From Nakaseomyces glabratus (lineage: Eukaryota > Ascomycota > Saccharomycetes > Saccharomycetales > Saccharomycetaceae), in assembly GCF_010111755.1 (NCBI RefSeq), contig NC_088963.1, positions 62,001 to 126,000 of the forward strand: a DNA stretch of 64,000 nt, in the 5' to 3' direction. Positions 21,401 to 29,727 of the stretch are shown here, piece by piece. The notes beneath the pieces were generated by a model that saw nothing but the letters and a program-made list of their open reading frames with translations, had not been told where the DNA came from and searched no databases. Every line of letters begins with the position of its first letter. Position 1 is the first letter of the stretch. Both the position numbers and the translations under genes were made by a program.

Positions 21401-21519
21401 ATATTGGTGTAAGGGTCATCGGAGACACACCAATATGGCCTATATCCGTTCTGTTTGCACAAGGTCTGCAATCAAGGGCTGTGTACTGTGTGATGAAAGA
21501 TGAAGGTGTATTTACATAA
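18457..21519 (+). CDS. RSF2: C2H2 zinc-finger transcription factor, Rsf2/Tda9 type
   Basis: A 1020-residue regulator with two adjacent C2H2 fingers at the N-terminus: Cys29, Cys32, His45, His49 and Cys57, Cys60, His73, His78. A basic lead and a long Ser/Asn-rich linker follow, then a fungal-specific transcription-factor region from about residue 450 (KEFHPYFAFLHLHSV...). S. cerevisiae Rsf2 (Zms1) controls respiratory growth and glycerol use, and Tda9 is its duplicate. Synteny (EFM3 before, VPS70 after) matches RSF2 (YJR127C). It is much shorter than Rsf2 (1380) mainly in the linker. Overall role is inferred from the family. Confidence 0.88.
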   Translation: MMTNGQDQHCLIPKKSRAVKTDKPRPFLCPICSRGFVRQEHLKRHQNSHTHEKPFLCLICGKCFARKDLVLRHLQKLHRDYKTEQLDKTIGRGKWDEKILNTPDVWNNDIVKVKGNKASILPTVDYTMHRQDLVLKSNDGNDSQTGISSQNSITFNNMSVSVGSSGVLEYESTSKRSTPGNHSSDSTPTDSSISRLRTEGSYTNTNNADGTLNPVPYHDLDLSSSSSLSFATPSYQNTRTSNNPVPIGGGTPLDVNWLNSVLESDNKINELASKSLSPSATLGQKSDKHNNIADFKLSLPESKKNRRYSYPNNLNDTTAKQSNDKNYTGSPLNPNGRMHSNGHNNPPSASNATITLNTSAGIENHTINDKDLFRPDLNHNPSLSSLFKTEDPTSSEQPVIDIISQLSSEYTSPNDLSFVNLNQPNLGFFTQEWRDLILQKYSLLDNNFPTIKELNEYIEQYQKEFHPYFAFLHLHSVQPSLSRISLFLSVAAIGAFYSYNSTHSNLLANLAYGEINQLIKSVKLDSSPLWLVQTMLVLGFYAIFNNDISLVQSASDQFVMIVKIVKSAKINQPLETMVVPPTNLFPNPVTKTLTSDQIDAAYRYFITAQSRIHICHSMLFLSNIFPAMSGLEACFLSSDVLCGVPCPYEDLYTSKSPGEWYNNVLKNSIEIANSSQLVNLSNGMVSFQTCLEYLTTGNHVLYENIKLSLYTLLSLLVSIHEKILLERHKAKTEKDVQYNDTQWKLKQGPLIDSVIRKWEILYMKNGGILLPTENNVAKITGSHVMRNNVSFYLFAKLKRCIDLNHVIQKIWMRDWTTMNTALEEVIYDKESLQEATDYAISLLRSWASTFTILDDESMQAMKTPMFSMACIFSSILIIAEYLRSVERWAKTFNAGDPNAKTMNPTDKILWLKAGRLLKMFQKKLMSSDAKKYSEFAGVQKHEMLDITEVDESVLQRAIGLEAKVDETIQMILAASLASKALYIGVRVIGDTPIWPISVLFAQGLQSRAVYCVMKDEGVFT

Positions 21520-22166
21520 CTAAATCATCAAACTCCCTCTTAGCTAGCACTTTACATACACATGAAAAGTGCTAGCCCGGACTATTGTAATTTTTTTGAA
21601 AGATCCTCCCCGTATTGTTTATTTAGGAACGAACTATAATAGCATTAACGCCTTAATATATATAAGATATATAAACTGAGGAAATATCCTCTTTGCAATG
21701 AACGATTATTATGAATCATCATTTTCTCTAACACGATACAGTTATTATATTTAAAACCACCCAACATCTATTGCGCATTTTTCTGAATTTTGAACATTTT
21801 TCTCAACCCTCATCGCATTCCCCTAAAACAGAAATGTGTCAGCAAATGATAACTTACATAGCATTAGAAGTAGTCACTGGACTTCTCTTATGCCTCGACG
21901 AAGGTACGATTAGGAATCATATATCTGCATAACATAAAAAAAATATTACGCACCCATTTGGTATTGTCTGATAGCTGTTTTAGTGATTACAGAAAAATCG
22001 CAGTTGTTCATTGTCTGCTCATTCTATTTCTATTTACACATTATCGAAAACTACACCAAGGCATTAAGGTGGTTGAAGAAAGAAATAAAGATTAGTCTAA
22101 AACGAATCTGACTCTAGCACATCTATACTACTCATCTTAAACCTCTAATTTGTAGTAGACTCACTA
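21520..22166. other. Intergenic RSF2-type gene to VPS70
   Basis: A 647-bp gap between same-strand genes. It holds the hairpin above, a PAC-like CTCATCGC at 21809-21816 about 350 bp before VPS70, and AT-rich sequence. No gene seen. Confidence 0.5.
21543..21576. repeat. Hairpin-forming inverted repeat after the RSF2-type gene
   Basis: GCTAGCACTTT at 21543-21553 and its exact reverse complement AAAGTGCTAGC at 21566-21576 are separated by 12 bases. It lies 24 bp after the stop codon, so it would be in the 3' UTR. It may be an mRNA stem-loop or part of the 3'-end signal. Confidence 0.75.
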
Positions 22167-24485
22167 ATGTCCGCCATAGATGATTCACAGAGCGATTTAA
22201 GACCCTTTCCAGTGGACTCCAATGACGGATCTAGTCAACCTGATGGTTATGGTAGCATAGAACAAGATGAAAGGGCGTTTAGAAGACCCAGGAGTGATAC
22301 TATGTCCACAATACGGAGTGGAATAGAGATTGTCAGAGAGAATATGGATCGCTGGAAGTTCTTGTATCTTATTCTCGCAAGTCTGTTCATATACTTATCT
22401 TTCATAGCAGCATTTGCCCCACGTACATCATTGGCGAGGGACTTAAGAAGGTTTCATTCTGCAAGGATGACTCAATCTGAGGTATACAGAATATTCTTGG
22501 ATACCCTCTTATATGAAAATAAGGCAGAGCAGCATCACGATGCTATTTCAAAAACCAATGGTACTAGTTATATCAAAAATTATTTAATTGACTTAGGCTT
22601 TGAAATTAAGAATGATTCATATTATGCATGGGTGAATACACCAGTTAAACAGCAAGTCAGGGTTATTCAGGATGATGAGGTAATTTATCAGGCTAAATTA
22701 AAGGAAGATCTTACTGGTGTATCACATAATGCCTTTCATGGCTATTCGAAAGATGGTAAATTAACAGCAAGATTTGTGTATTGCAATTACTGCACTATAG
22801 AGGATTACACAAAATTGGTTAACGATAAAATTGACATAGAAGGAAAAGTACACATATGCAAATATGGAATAAATGCCCCTGGAAATAAATTAAAAAATGC
22901 TGAGTTATATGGATCAACTGGTGTATTAATATTTACAGATATCAATGAAATCCCTAACATGCCGGTGAACTATGGCACTATTAACTCGAGCGAGACGAAT
23001 AGTTATGATGATGCTATACAGAGGGATACAGTTAGGTTTGGATCTGATATATTTGGCGACCCAACTACCCCTGGGTATGCCGCTCTATATCCTGATACCG
23101 AAAGAATGAATCCAAACGATTACATGCCGTCAATACCATCTTTACCAATTAGTTATAGAGATGCAAGCAAATTGCTTGATATGCTACATGCAAAAGGTAG
23201 TTTTTGGGTTTCAAATGATGGGGTAAATTCAGCTAAGCTGTTCAGTGGTCCTTCAGATCCTAATACTGAAGTTCAGTTGGTTAATAGACAGGAGTATGGC
23301 GTTCAACAAATCGATAACATAATTGTAGAAATACCAGGTATATTATCTGAGAATGACATTTTGATAGGTGCACACAGAGATGGTTTTCCCATCGGCAACG
23401 GAACATCTAGTATGAGCTCACACAGTGGGATAGCTGTACTATTGGAGTTTGCGAGAGGTATTAGCAAACTGAGGAAAAAAGGTTGGAAACCATTACGTAC
23501 AATAAAATTTGTCCTATGGGATGGTTTACACAACTCCCAATTAGGCTCTAGTAGTTTTGGAACTAGATACGCCACCTCACTCAAAAGAGACTCGTTGCTG
23601 TATGTCAATTTAGACAACGCTATTGCTGGCCAGTATTTTAATGTCAAAGCCAATCCAATGCTAATTTCGGCTATCACGGAAGCGTCAAAAAATATTGACT
23701 ACAAAAAAAATGAAGACTGGTCATTATTTCAAGAATGGTACAACACTTCAAATGCTAAGGTCGATTCTTTGGAAGGAGTCAATGACTATTCGGTTTTTCA
23801 ATTCTACCTTGGTATTCCCGTTGTAAACTTTAGTTTCAACTCTCGTACTTCGAACCAACCTCAATTTCCCATTAACACCGGCTACGATAATAAGGAGTGG
23901 TTAATTAGATATGTTGACCCAGAGTTCTTACTACACAATACATTATCGCGGTTTTTAGGAATGTTTGTTTTGATGGTCAGTGAAACAGAGCTGTCATACT
24001 ATAACCCACATCCATTCTTCAAGCATTTGAATATTCAATTTGATAAAGTAAAGAGATTTGCGGAAAAGACTTTCAGTAGAAACGAGAAATTACTATACAA
24101 GCTCGATAGCCTTGGCAAATTGATTAAGGATATCGCAGATTATGACAGTAAATACTATGAACGAAGAAATAAAGAAGTAGCTGATGGAGTGTCCTCTGAA
24201 CTACCAATTTGGGCATTTGTGCGAAAATATCGAGTATTCTTGAGCTTGATTAGAGCAAATAAAAAACTACGAGAAATTGGAAAAGTTTTTCTAACTAATA
24301 ATGGTATTGAAGGCAGGCCTTTGATGAAGAGCTCTTTGTTTGCGCCGAATCTTGAGAACTCGACTGAGATAATGATGTTTCCAGGCCTTCTTGAAGCAAC
24401 AAAGCAAAAAGATGTTCAAAAAGCAATGAAGTCGTTAATTGTATTGGAAGCACAATTCCTGAATGTGCGCTATTTGTTATTGTGA
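22167..24485 (+). CDS. VPS70: Vps70, PSMA/transferrin-receptor-like M28 family membrane protein
   Basis: A 772-residue type II membrane protein (S. cerevisiae 811) needed for vacuolar sorting of carboxypeptidase Y. One transmembrane helix is seen at residues 64-84 after an acidic cytosolic tail, then a protease-associated domain (about 170-340) and an M28 peptidase-like fold (about 370-590). The fold is kept (IGAHRDG with His403, FVLWDG with Asp452, YVNLDNA with Asp483), but the bridging Asp and the Glu-Glu catalytic pair of active relatives are missing (Leu454-His455 in their place). It is therefore probably not an active peptidase. This is the last gene of the chromosome-X block. Confidence 0.93.
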   Translation: MSAIDDSQSDLRPFPVDSNDGSSQPDGYGSIEQDERAFRRPRSDTMSTIRSGIEIVRENMDRWKFLYLILASLFIYLSFIAAFAPRTSLARDLRRFHSARMTQSEVYRIFLDTLLYENKAEQHHDAISKTNGTSYIKNYLIDLGFEIKNDSYYAWVNTPVKQQVRVIQDDEVIYQAKLKEDLTGVSHNAFHGYSKDGKLTARFVYCNYCTIEDYTKLVNDKIDIEGKVHICKYGINAPGNKLKNAELYGSTGVLIFTDINEIPNMPVNYGTINSSETNSYDDAIQRDTVRFGSDIFGDPTTPGYAALYPDTERMNPNDYMPSIPSLPISYRDASKLLDMLHAKGSFWVSNDGVNSAKLFSGPSDPNTEVQLVNRQEYGVQQIDNIIVEIPGILSENDILIGAHRDGFPIGNGTSSMSSHSGIAVLLEFARGISKLRKKGWKPLRTIKFVLWDGLHNSQLGSSSFGTRYATSLKRDSLLYVNLDNAIAGQYFNVKANPMLISAITEASKNIDYKKNEDWSLFQEWYNTSNAKVDSLEGVNDYSVFQFYLGIPVVNFSFNSRTSNQPQFPINTGYDNKEWLIRYVDPEFLLHNTLSRFLGMFVLMVSETELSYYNPHPFFKHLNIQFDKVKRFAEKTFSRNEKLLYKLDSLGKLIKDIADYDSKYYERRNKEVADGVSSELPIWAFVRKYRVFLSLIRANKKLREIGKVFLTNNGIEGRPLMKSSLFAPNLENSTEIMMFPGLLEATKQKDVQKAMKSLIVLEAQFLNVRYLLL

Positions 24486-24678
24486 GCAAGAGTATAGTTA
24501 CTTAAATATTGATTGATACTCCTTCTGGTATGATGTCACTTTTTGCCATTTTTTGGAGTCTATTATTGCGGATTGCATACAATAACTAGAAATGAGCTTT
24601 GTAATAGAATACAAAAAATCAAACAAATATAAAGTACAGTATTCTACAAAAGTAAGTGAATATTATTCAGATACGTAA

Positions 24679-25875
24679 TTATTTTAGAGAAACTAACTTA
24701 ACGTCAAAAGTTAGCTCAGAGTTAGCTGGAATACCCGGTAAGGTTTGCTTTCCGTAAGCATATGGAGCAGGAATCACAATTCTACGCTCACCCCCAATAG
24801 CCATACCAGTTACACCAATGTCCCATCCTTTTATGACTTCACCGCGATGAAGTTTGAAGTAAAATGGCTTACCGCTGGTATTTTTATCAAAAACTTTCCC
24901 ATTTTTTAGCTTTCCAATGTATCTCATACCAACTTTTGAGCCCTTCTTAGCCTTTGGACCCTCACCTATCTTACGGTCCTCAATAATAACACCTCCTTCC
25001 AACACTTGTGCTTTATTCTTCTTTTCATTCTCTGTAGCCTTTGTATTTTTTTCATCCTTAGTCTTTTTGGATTTTTTTGTCTCAGGTTGTTCATCTAGTT
25101 GTTCCTGTTTTCTTTTCTTCTTGTTATCCTTTGCAATAAGATCCTCCAAATGAGCCTCAACATCGCTGGTCTCTTCTAACTTAGCTAATTGTTCATCAAT
25201 ATCTTCATCACCCTCGGAAATAGCATCGTAGAATTCTTGGTCCTCATCACTTTCTTCAGAGCTAGCCTCATCGTGATCCAACTCGTCATCTTCTTCTATT
25301 TCTTGGTCCAACTCATCATCAGAGTACTCCTCGCTATCTTCATCAGAGTATAGATCTTCTAACGGTTCATCAAATGGATGCTTCACGTAGTTACCAGTTA
25401 GGGAAATGGTGTAAGAACCAGTCACCAGGAATTGAACGTCTTCTTCTGGAGCGATGGTAATATCGATAGCCTGTTGGCATCTGGTCTCCGGGGATAAAGT
25501 AACCACGACACACTCTTCATACTCGTCTTCACCGTCGTCATCCTCATCGTCATCCTCATCGTCCTCGTCCACGTCCTCGTCCTCGTCCTCTTCCTCTTTA
25601 TCATCATCACTTGCCTCATCGCCATCTTCTGCAGCTTCATCACCTTCCAACTCTTCAATCAGCTTCTCCTCGTCAACTTCACCGGCATCCAAGTAAACTG
25701 GGTTGCGTCTAATGATACGCAACGTGGATGGCTTCTTGTCCTCGTCAAAGGGCTCGGGGTCAATGGCAGCCATCGTTATACGTACAGTAACCGGGGTATC
25801 CAGCAAAACGGCCGGGGTATGTGTGTAAGGCTCCACATTCAGAGCATACATAGCTAGCGGTAACATATCAGACAT
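24679..25875 (-). CDS. FPR4: Nucleolar FKBP-type prolyl isomerase Fpr4/Fpr3
   Basis: A 398-residue nuclear FKBP with histone-chaperone activity. The N-terminal nucleoplasmin-like part begins [17 protein letters not shown], almost the same as S. cerevisiae Fpr4. An Asp/Glu-rich tract follows (about 65-115), more acidic patches (about 150-240), a Lys-rich stretch, and a C-terminal FKBP domain (about 305-398) with [14 protein letters not shown] and PAPYAYGK. The frame upstream reaches only a GTG, so the ATG at 25875 is used. Fpr3 and Fpr4 are duplicates; the VMA6 neighbour favours FPR4. A PAC and an RRPE lie 97-144 bp upstream. Confidence 0.93.
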   Translation of the reverse strand: MSDMLPLAMYALNVEPYTHTPAVLLDTPVTVRITMAAIDPEPFDEDKKPSTLRIIRRNPVYLDAGEVDEEKLIEELEGDEAAEDGDEASDDDKEEEDEDEDVDEDDEDDDEDDDGEDEYEECVVVTLSPETRCQQAIDITIAPEEDVQFLVTGSYTISLTGNYVKHPFDEPLEDLYSDEDSEEYSDDELDQEIEEDDELDHDEASSEESDEDQEFYDAISEGDEDIDEQLAKLEETSDVEAHLEDLIAKDNKKKRKQEQLDEQPETKKSKKTKDEKNTKATENEKKNKAQVLEGGVIIEDRKIGEGPKAKKGSKVGMRYIGKLKNGKVFDKNTSGKPFYFKLHRGEVIKGWDIGVTGMAIGGERRIVIPAPYAYGKQTLPGIPANSELTFDVKLVSLK

Positions 25876-25971
25876 TCTACACACAGTTGTTTCAATGATA
25901 GTCTTCACTCTTCAGGAGTAACCTTTCCTTCCTACAATATTTTATCAGTCTGGTACCCATAATATATAGAG

Positions 25972-26019
25972 CTCATCGCAAGTTTTCCAAAAATTTTGGC
26001 AATTAGCTGAAATTTTTCA
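25972..26019. promoter_or_regulatory. PAC plus RRPE in the FPR4 / VMA6 divergent promoter
   Basis: CTCATCGC at 25972-25979 and TGAAATTTTTCA at 26008-26019, within AT-rich sequence. They are 97-144 bp from the FPR4 ATG and about 170-218 bp from the VMA6 ATG. FPR4, a nucleolar protein, is the likelier target. The whole 314-bp gap 25876-26189 is this shared promoter. Confidence 0.65.
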
Positions 26020-26189
26020 AAATTTGCCAAATTTTCGGTTTTTCAACAGGAATCACCCCTTTGGGCCTGTGAACCTCTGAAGTTTCAGGAAATGCCACTA
26101 TAAGAGCAGCCTTTGGTTTTGTAATTTTGGTGTATTGGGTCGATAGTTGGTCAGGATAGCGGCTATAGACTGTTTAGTAAGGTTATAAT

Positions 26190-27227
26190 ATGGAGGGGCT
26201 TTACTTTAACGTCGATAACGGGTTTCTCGAAGGGTTGATCCGCGGGTACAGGAACGGGTTGTTGACGAACAACCAGTATATCAACTTGACGCAATGCGAT
26301 AACCTTGACGATCTGAAGTTGCAGCTGTCATCTACAGACTACGGTAATTTCTTGTCGCAAGTGTCGAATGACGCGCTGACCACGTCTGTGATGCAGGAGA
26401 AGGCGTCTGAGAAACTGTACAAGGAGTTTGGGTACATTCGGGACCAGAGCAGCGGGCTAACGCGGAAGTTTATCGACTATATCACTTACAGCTATATGAT
26501 TGACAACGTTGCGTTGATGATCACTGGAACCATTCATGAGAGAGACAAGTCTGAGATCCTCAGCAGGTGCCACCCCTTGGGTTGGTTTGACACACTTCCC
26601 ACGTTATCTGTCGCCACGGATTTGGAGTCGCTTTATGAGACTGTTCTTGTGGATACACCATTGGCGCCATTCTTTAGAGATTGCTTCGATGCGGCCGACG
26701 AACTGGATGACCTGAATATAGAAATCATCAGAAACAAACTGTACAAGGCATACCTGGAAGACTTCTATAAGTTTGTTTCAGAAGAAATCGACGAACCTTC
26801 CCGTGAAATAATGCAAACTTTGCTTGGTTTTGAAGCTGATAGGAGGTCTATAAACATTGCGCTAAACTCATTACAAAGTCCAGATCTAGATCCTGCTTTG
26901 AAGAAGCAGTTGCTACCGGAAATTGGTAAACTGTATCCTGTCGCCACAGAACAACTGGCCAACGCTAAGGATTTCGAATCTATCAGAGCTGTGCTGGGTC
27001 AAGTTCCTGACTATAGAAATGCTCTAGAATCTGGGTCGCTAGAAGACCATTTTTATAAACTAGAGATGGACCTTTGTAGAGACGCTTTTACACAACAGTT
27101 CACAATTAGTACAATATGGGCATGGATGAAGTCAAGAGAACAAGAAGTGAGGAATATCACCTGGATAGCTGAGTGTATTGCTCAAAACCAAAGGGAGAGA
27201 ATCAACAACTATATATCAGTGTATTGA
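26190..27227 (+). CDS. VMA6: V-ATPase V0 subunit d (Vma6)
   Basis: A 345-residue protein, exactly the S. cerevisiae length. Subunit d caps the proteolipid ring on the cytosolic side of the vacuolar membrane and couples it to the central stalk of the V1 motor. Typical sequence: MEGLYFNVDNGFLEGLIRGYR at the start, YMIDNVALMITGT near residues 106-118, CHPLGWFD near 131-138, and the C-terminal WIAECIAQNQRERINNY. All three V-ATPase-d domains are intact. Divergent from FPR4; in S. cerevisiae RPL6B lies between them but is absent here. Confidence 0.97.
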   Translation: MEGLYFNVDNGFLEGLIRGYRNGLLTNNQYINLTQCDNLDDLKLQLSSTDYGNFLSQVSNDALTTSVMQEKASEKLYKEFGYIRDQSSGLTRKFIDYITYSYMIDNVALMITGTIHERDKSEILSRCHPLGWFDTLPTLSVATDLESLYETVLVDTPLAPFFRDCFDAADELDDLNIEIIRNKLYKAYLEDFYKFVSEEIDEPSREIMQTLLGFEADRRSINIALNSLQSPDLDPALKKQLLPEIGKLYPVATEQLANAKDFESIRAVLGQVPDYRNALESGSLEDHFYKLEMDLCRDAFTQQFTISTIWAWMKSREQEVRNITWIAECIAQNQRERINNYISVY

Positions 27228-27579
27228 TGAGCAATGACCATCTATGAATTAAATCAACTTTAAACATAGGTTTTGGATTGTAATTACCCCTTTTAAATAG
27301 ATCTCGAACAGTTAAATCTAAGTTTATTTTGTGTCCTTGAATATATGAGAAACTATGTAAAGTGAATTATGCAAAATTTTCTGTATTTCTTTAAAAATCA
27401 TTACTCGTGTTAATAAAAAAAATCATGATGTGGATAATACATGGAGAAGGAAAAAATCTAGCTAACTTACAGGATGTTGCTCATTAGTTATCAAATTGTA
27501 TCTTTTACCACCACCAGTACTAAACGTAACTTGAGCGTCGGCTTCCAAATGTTAAGTCGCAAGCAGCAGATCAGTATTG
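27228..27579. other. Intergenic VMA6-NGK1 (convergent)
   Basis: A 352-bp AT-rich gap between convergent genes, so expected to contain only 3' ends. No RNA gene or other feature is seen. Confidence 0.5.
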
Positions 27580-28899
27580 TCATATCCGATTCTCAAAGAT
27601 GTTACTATAAGCTGTAATCGCGCATCCATAAAGGTTACTATCGTTAAGAAATTGCAGTTTCACCATCCCTTTGGAATGGAGGTGTATTCTTTCTTGGTAG
27701 TACTGACAATAGTTCAAAAAACTGCCCACATAGTCTATATCTATTCCACCCTTTGTAAAATATATTTCGGGGCTAACGAATTTTCTTATGGCAATGATTG
27801 CTGCCACAAGGTATATAGCAGCCCTATTGATTAGCAGTTTTGTTATTTGCCTTATAATTTGGTATACTTCATAATCCCACAAAGACAAAAGGTACTCTGA
27901 AGGGCATTCACCGTCAGATAATATTTCGCATATTAGTCTTCCATCATATTTTATTTCCTCATCTCCGACCATTGGCAAAAGGTTGTAATATCTTATTATA
28001 TTGTGTAGTATTTGTGGTATCCATTTACCAGATGTTATGGATTCTAAGGGCATTTTATCGTCTATATTAGTGTCAAAGTTGCCGAACTCAATGGATTTGG
28101 AATACCTTCCCAAGAATCCCATTTCTGAATTGATAAGAACTTTTTCTCTATAATCATCTGAAAACTGCGTTAAAATATCCTTTTTGAACTGAGGCAAATC
28201 TTCGTATTGTACTTCAAAGCAGGAATTCACACCAGTTCCTAATATCAAAGAGATTTTATCGTTGTTGTCACTTTGAAGATATTTAGATGTCATATGAACC
28301 GCCAATGAGTCATTAATTACATTGCTTATCTCAAAAGTAAATGATGAACTGTACTCCTTTTCTAATCGATCAAAAGATTGTTTCAAGATATCTAATATAC
28401 TAATGCCTTTCAGTTCTGGTGACATCCTAAATCCTTTTCCCATGGCTACAATTTCGTTGTTAGCATTTACTGGGAAACTGAATGTAATAGCGACTATAAA
28501 TTTTCTAGGTAGACTTCTTTCGTTGTTTATTGGAATACGATTGCATATCCATTCCACTATATTGTCAAAAAATTTGAAATCAACTACCTTTGATTTAATC
28601 TCCAACTCATATTTTAGCTCCATTTGGCACTGGGGCATATTAATCACAGCAAACTTAAGAACACTTCCTCCAAAATCAATGGCAAGCATGTCCATAGGCT
28701 CATTATACTCAGACCATCCTCGGCAACAAACCTGTGGGAAAGGTAACATAGACTTCTTACAATTCTTCAACATGAAATCAAGCTCCTCTTGAAATTTCTC
28801 AGTTATTGTAGCTAAAGACTGGCGCACTCCAAGTTGGCTCTTGACCTCTTCTAAGATCTTTTCCGGATTAGCTATTGTCATTGTCCCAATCGGTCTCAT
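27580..28899 (-). CDS. NGK1: Divergent hexokinase-family sugar kinase (YLR446W/Ngk1 orthologue)
   Basis: A 439-residue member of the hexokinase family. S. cerevisiae YLR446W (433 residues) has been described as an N-acetylglucosamine kinase, Ngk1. Family motifs are present but altered: phosphate-1 loop MLAIDFGGSVLKFAVI (71-86), FSFPV (140-144), catalytic Asp197 in VINDSLAV, phosphate-2 GTGVNSCF (221-228), and sugar-binding INSEMG (256-261, INxEWG in true hexokinases). The catalytic Asp and both phosphate loops are kept, so activity is plausible; substrate is inferred from the orthologue only. Position between VMA6 and GMC2 agrees with S. cerevisiae. Confidence 0.87.
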   Translation of the reverse strand: MRPIGTMTIANPEKILEEVKSQLGVRQSLATITEKFQEELDFMLKNCKKSMLPFPQVCCRGWSEYNEPMDMLAIDFGGSVLKFAVINMPQCQMELKYELEIKSKVVDFKFFDNIVEWICNRIPINNERSLPRKFIVAITFSFPVNANNEIVAMGKGFRMSPELKGISILDILKQSFDRLEKEYSSSFTFEISNVINDSLAVHMTSKYLQSDNNDKISLILGTGVNSCFEVQYEDLPQFKKDILTQFSDDYREKVLINSEMGFLGRYSKSIEFGNFDTNIDDKMPLESITSGKWIPQILHNIIRYYNLLPMVGDEEIKYDGRLICEILSDGECPSEYLLSLWDYEVYQIIRQITKLLINRAAIYLVAAIIAIRKFVSPEIYFTKGGIDIDYVGSFLNYCQYYQERIHLHSKGMVKLQFLNDSNLYGCAITAYSNIFENRI

Positions 28900-29329
28900 C
28901 TAATGACTTCAAATTCCTTCTTAGACACCAAAAATATAATTTGGTGTTGAAAAATAGGCTATCTCTTCTTTATAACAACCCCACAATTTTTAATGCAATC
29001 AAAATCGGCTAGGAATTTACAGATTGATGTCCTGATTTTTTTAGGTCAATGCTTGCTTAGGTATTTGTATTCCAGCAAATAAGCAAGAATTTATTATAAA
29101 TTTTGCCAATCTCAGCTAGTCTGCTATCAGTTATACTTTTGCCTTATCATTGATATGAGCTTTGCCAATCCCGCATCGCGTTGATTTACGCAAAATTTTG
29201 ACAAATTTTGGTGTTTTTGTAGCAATCCGATGAGCCAAAAGTTTAAAAGAGTTGTAGCAAAAGCAGACCTTGAAGTCTTGTTAATGTAGCAGCGACATTT
29301 GTTTTATATTATATATACTAATGTGGCAC

Positions 29330-29518
29330 TTATACGGAGTTGTTCCCTTCTTTGTGATCAGATTGGTACTTCTTCCACCGACCGCTTTTGGAAGGCGTAA
29401 TTCTTATATGTGTAAATGCTTCAAAGTAATGCATCTGGAAACCCATCAGACTAACTGGTTGTAGTTCCTTAAAACCCCCGGTGTAGATATATTGGGCTTG
29501 ATTTGAAGATGAACTCAT
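29330..29518 (-). CDS. Doubtful small ORF, 62 residues
   Basis: ATG-started frame of 62 codons (MSSSSNQAQYIYTGGFKE...), hydrophilic with a basic C-terminal half (SKSGRWKKYQSDHKEG). It would be divergent from the 29728 gene with a 209-bp shared promoter. I do not recognise it. A 47-codon ATG frame runs antiparallel through the same bases (29320-29463), so at most one is real. No signal peptide, membrane segment or motif. Kept only as a candidate. Confidence 0.2.
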   Translation of the reverse strand: MSSSSNQAQYIYTGGFKELQPVSLMGFQMHYFEAFTHIRITPSKSGRWKKYQSDHKEGNNSV

Positions 29519-29682
29519 CAGCTGTTTTTCTATTGGCAGTCTAAATACCGCTGAAATATGTCGTGTTCATCTCATTTTTGTGGTCTTGATGTTACTTCCA
29601 ACACTTGGAGCAATCATGGGAACCAAATGGTTAGTTAAACCAGATAAGATGTTGCATACAGATTTTCAGTCAAATTATATCA

Positions 29683-29690
29683 TATATAAG
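29683..29690 (+). promoter_or_regulatory. TATA box before the unknown gene
   Basis: TATATAAG, 38 bp before the ATG at 29728. It is close, but supports that the 288-codon frame is transcribed as a gene. Confidence 0.45.
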
Positions 29691-29727
29691 AGGTCAGAAA
29701 CTAAGCTATACAAGACCTAACTAATAA

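Larger units (their letters stand above)
28900..29727. other. Intergenic NGK1 to unknown gene at 29728
   Basis: An 828-bp gap between divergent genes. It has RRPE-like AAAATTTTG repeats near 29192-29210 and a weak PAC (CCGATGAG, about 29227-29234), a TATA box at 29683-29690, and two short overlapping frames on opposite strands around 29320-29518 (see the 62-codon entry). Confidence 0.5.

Noticed and set aside
25422..25696. Ser-rich and Met/Thr-rich frames over the FPR4 acidic tract
   Set aside because: They are translations of the GAT/GAA repeats in other frames or on the other strand.
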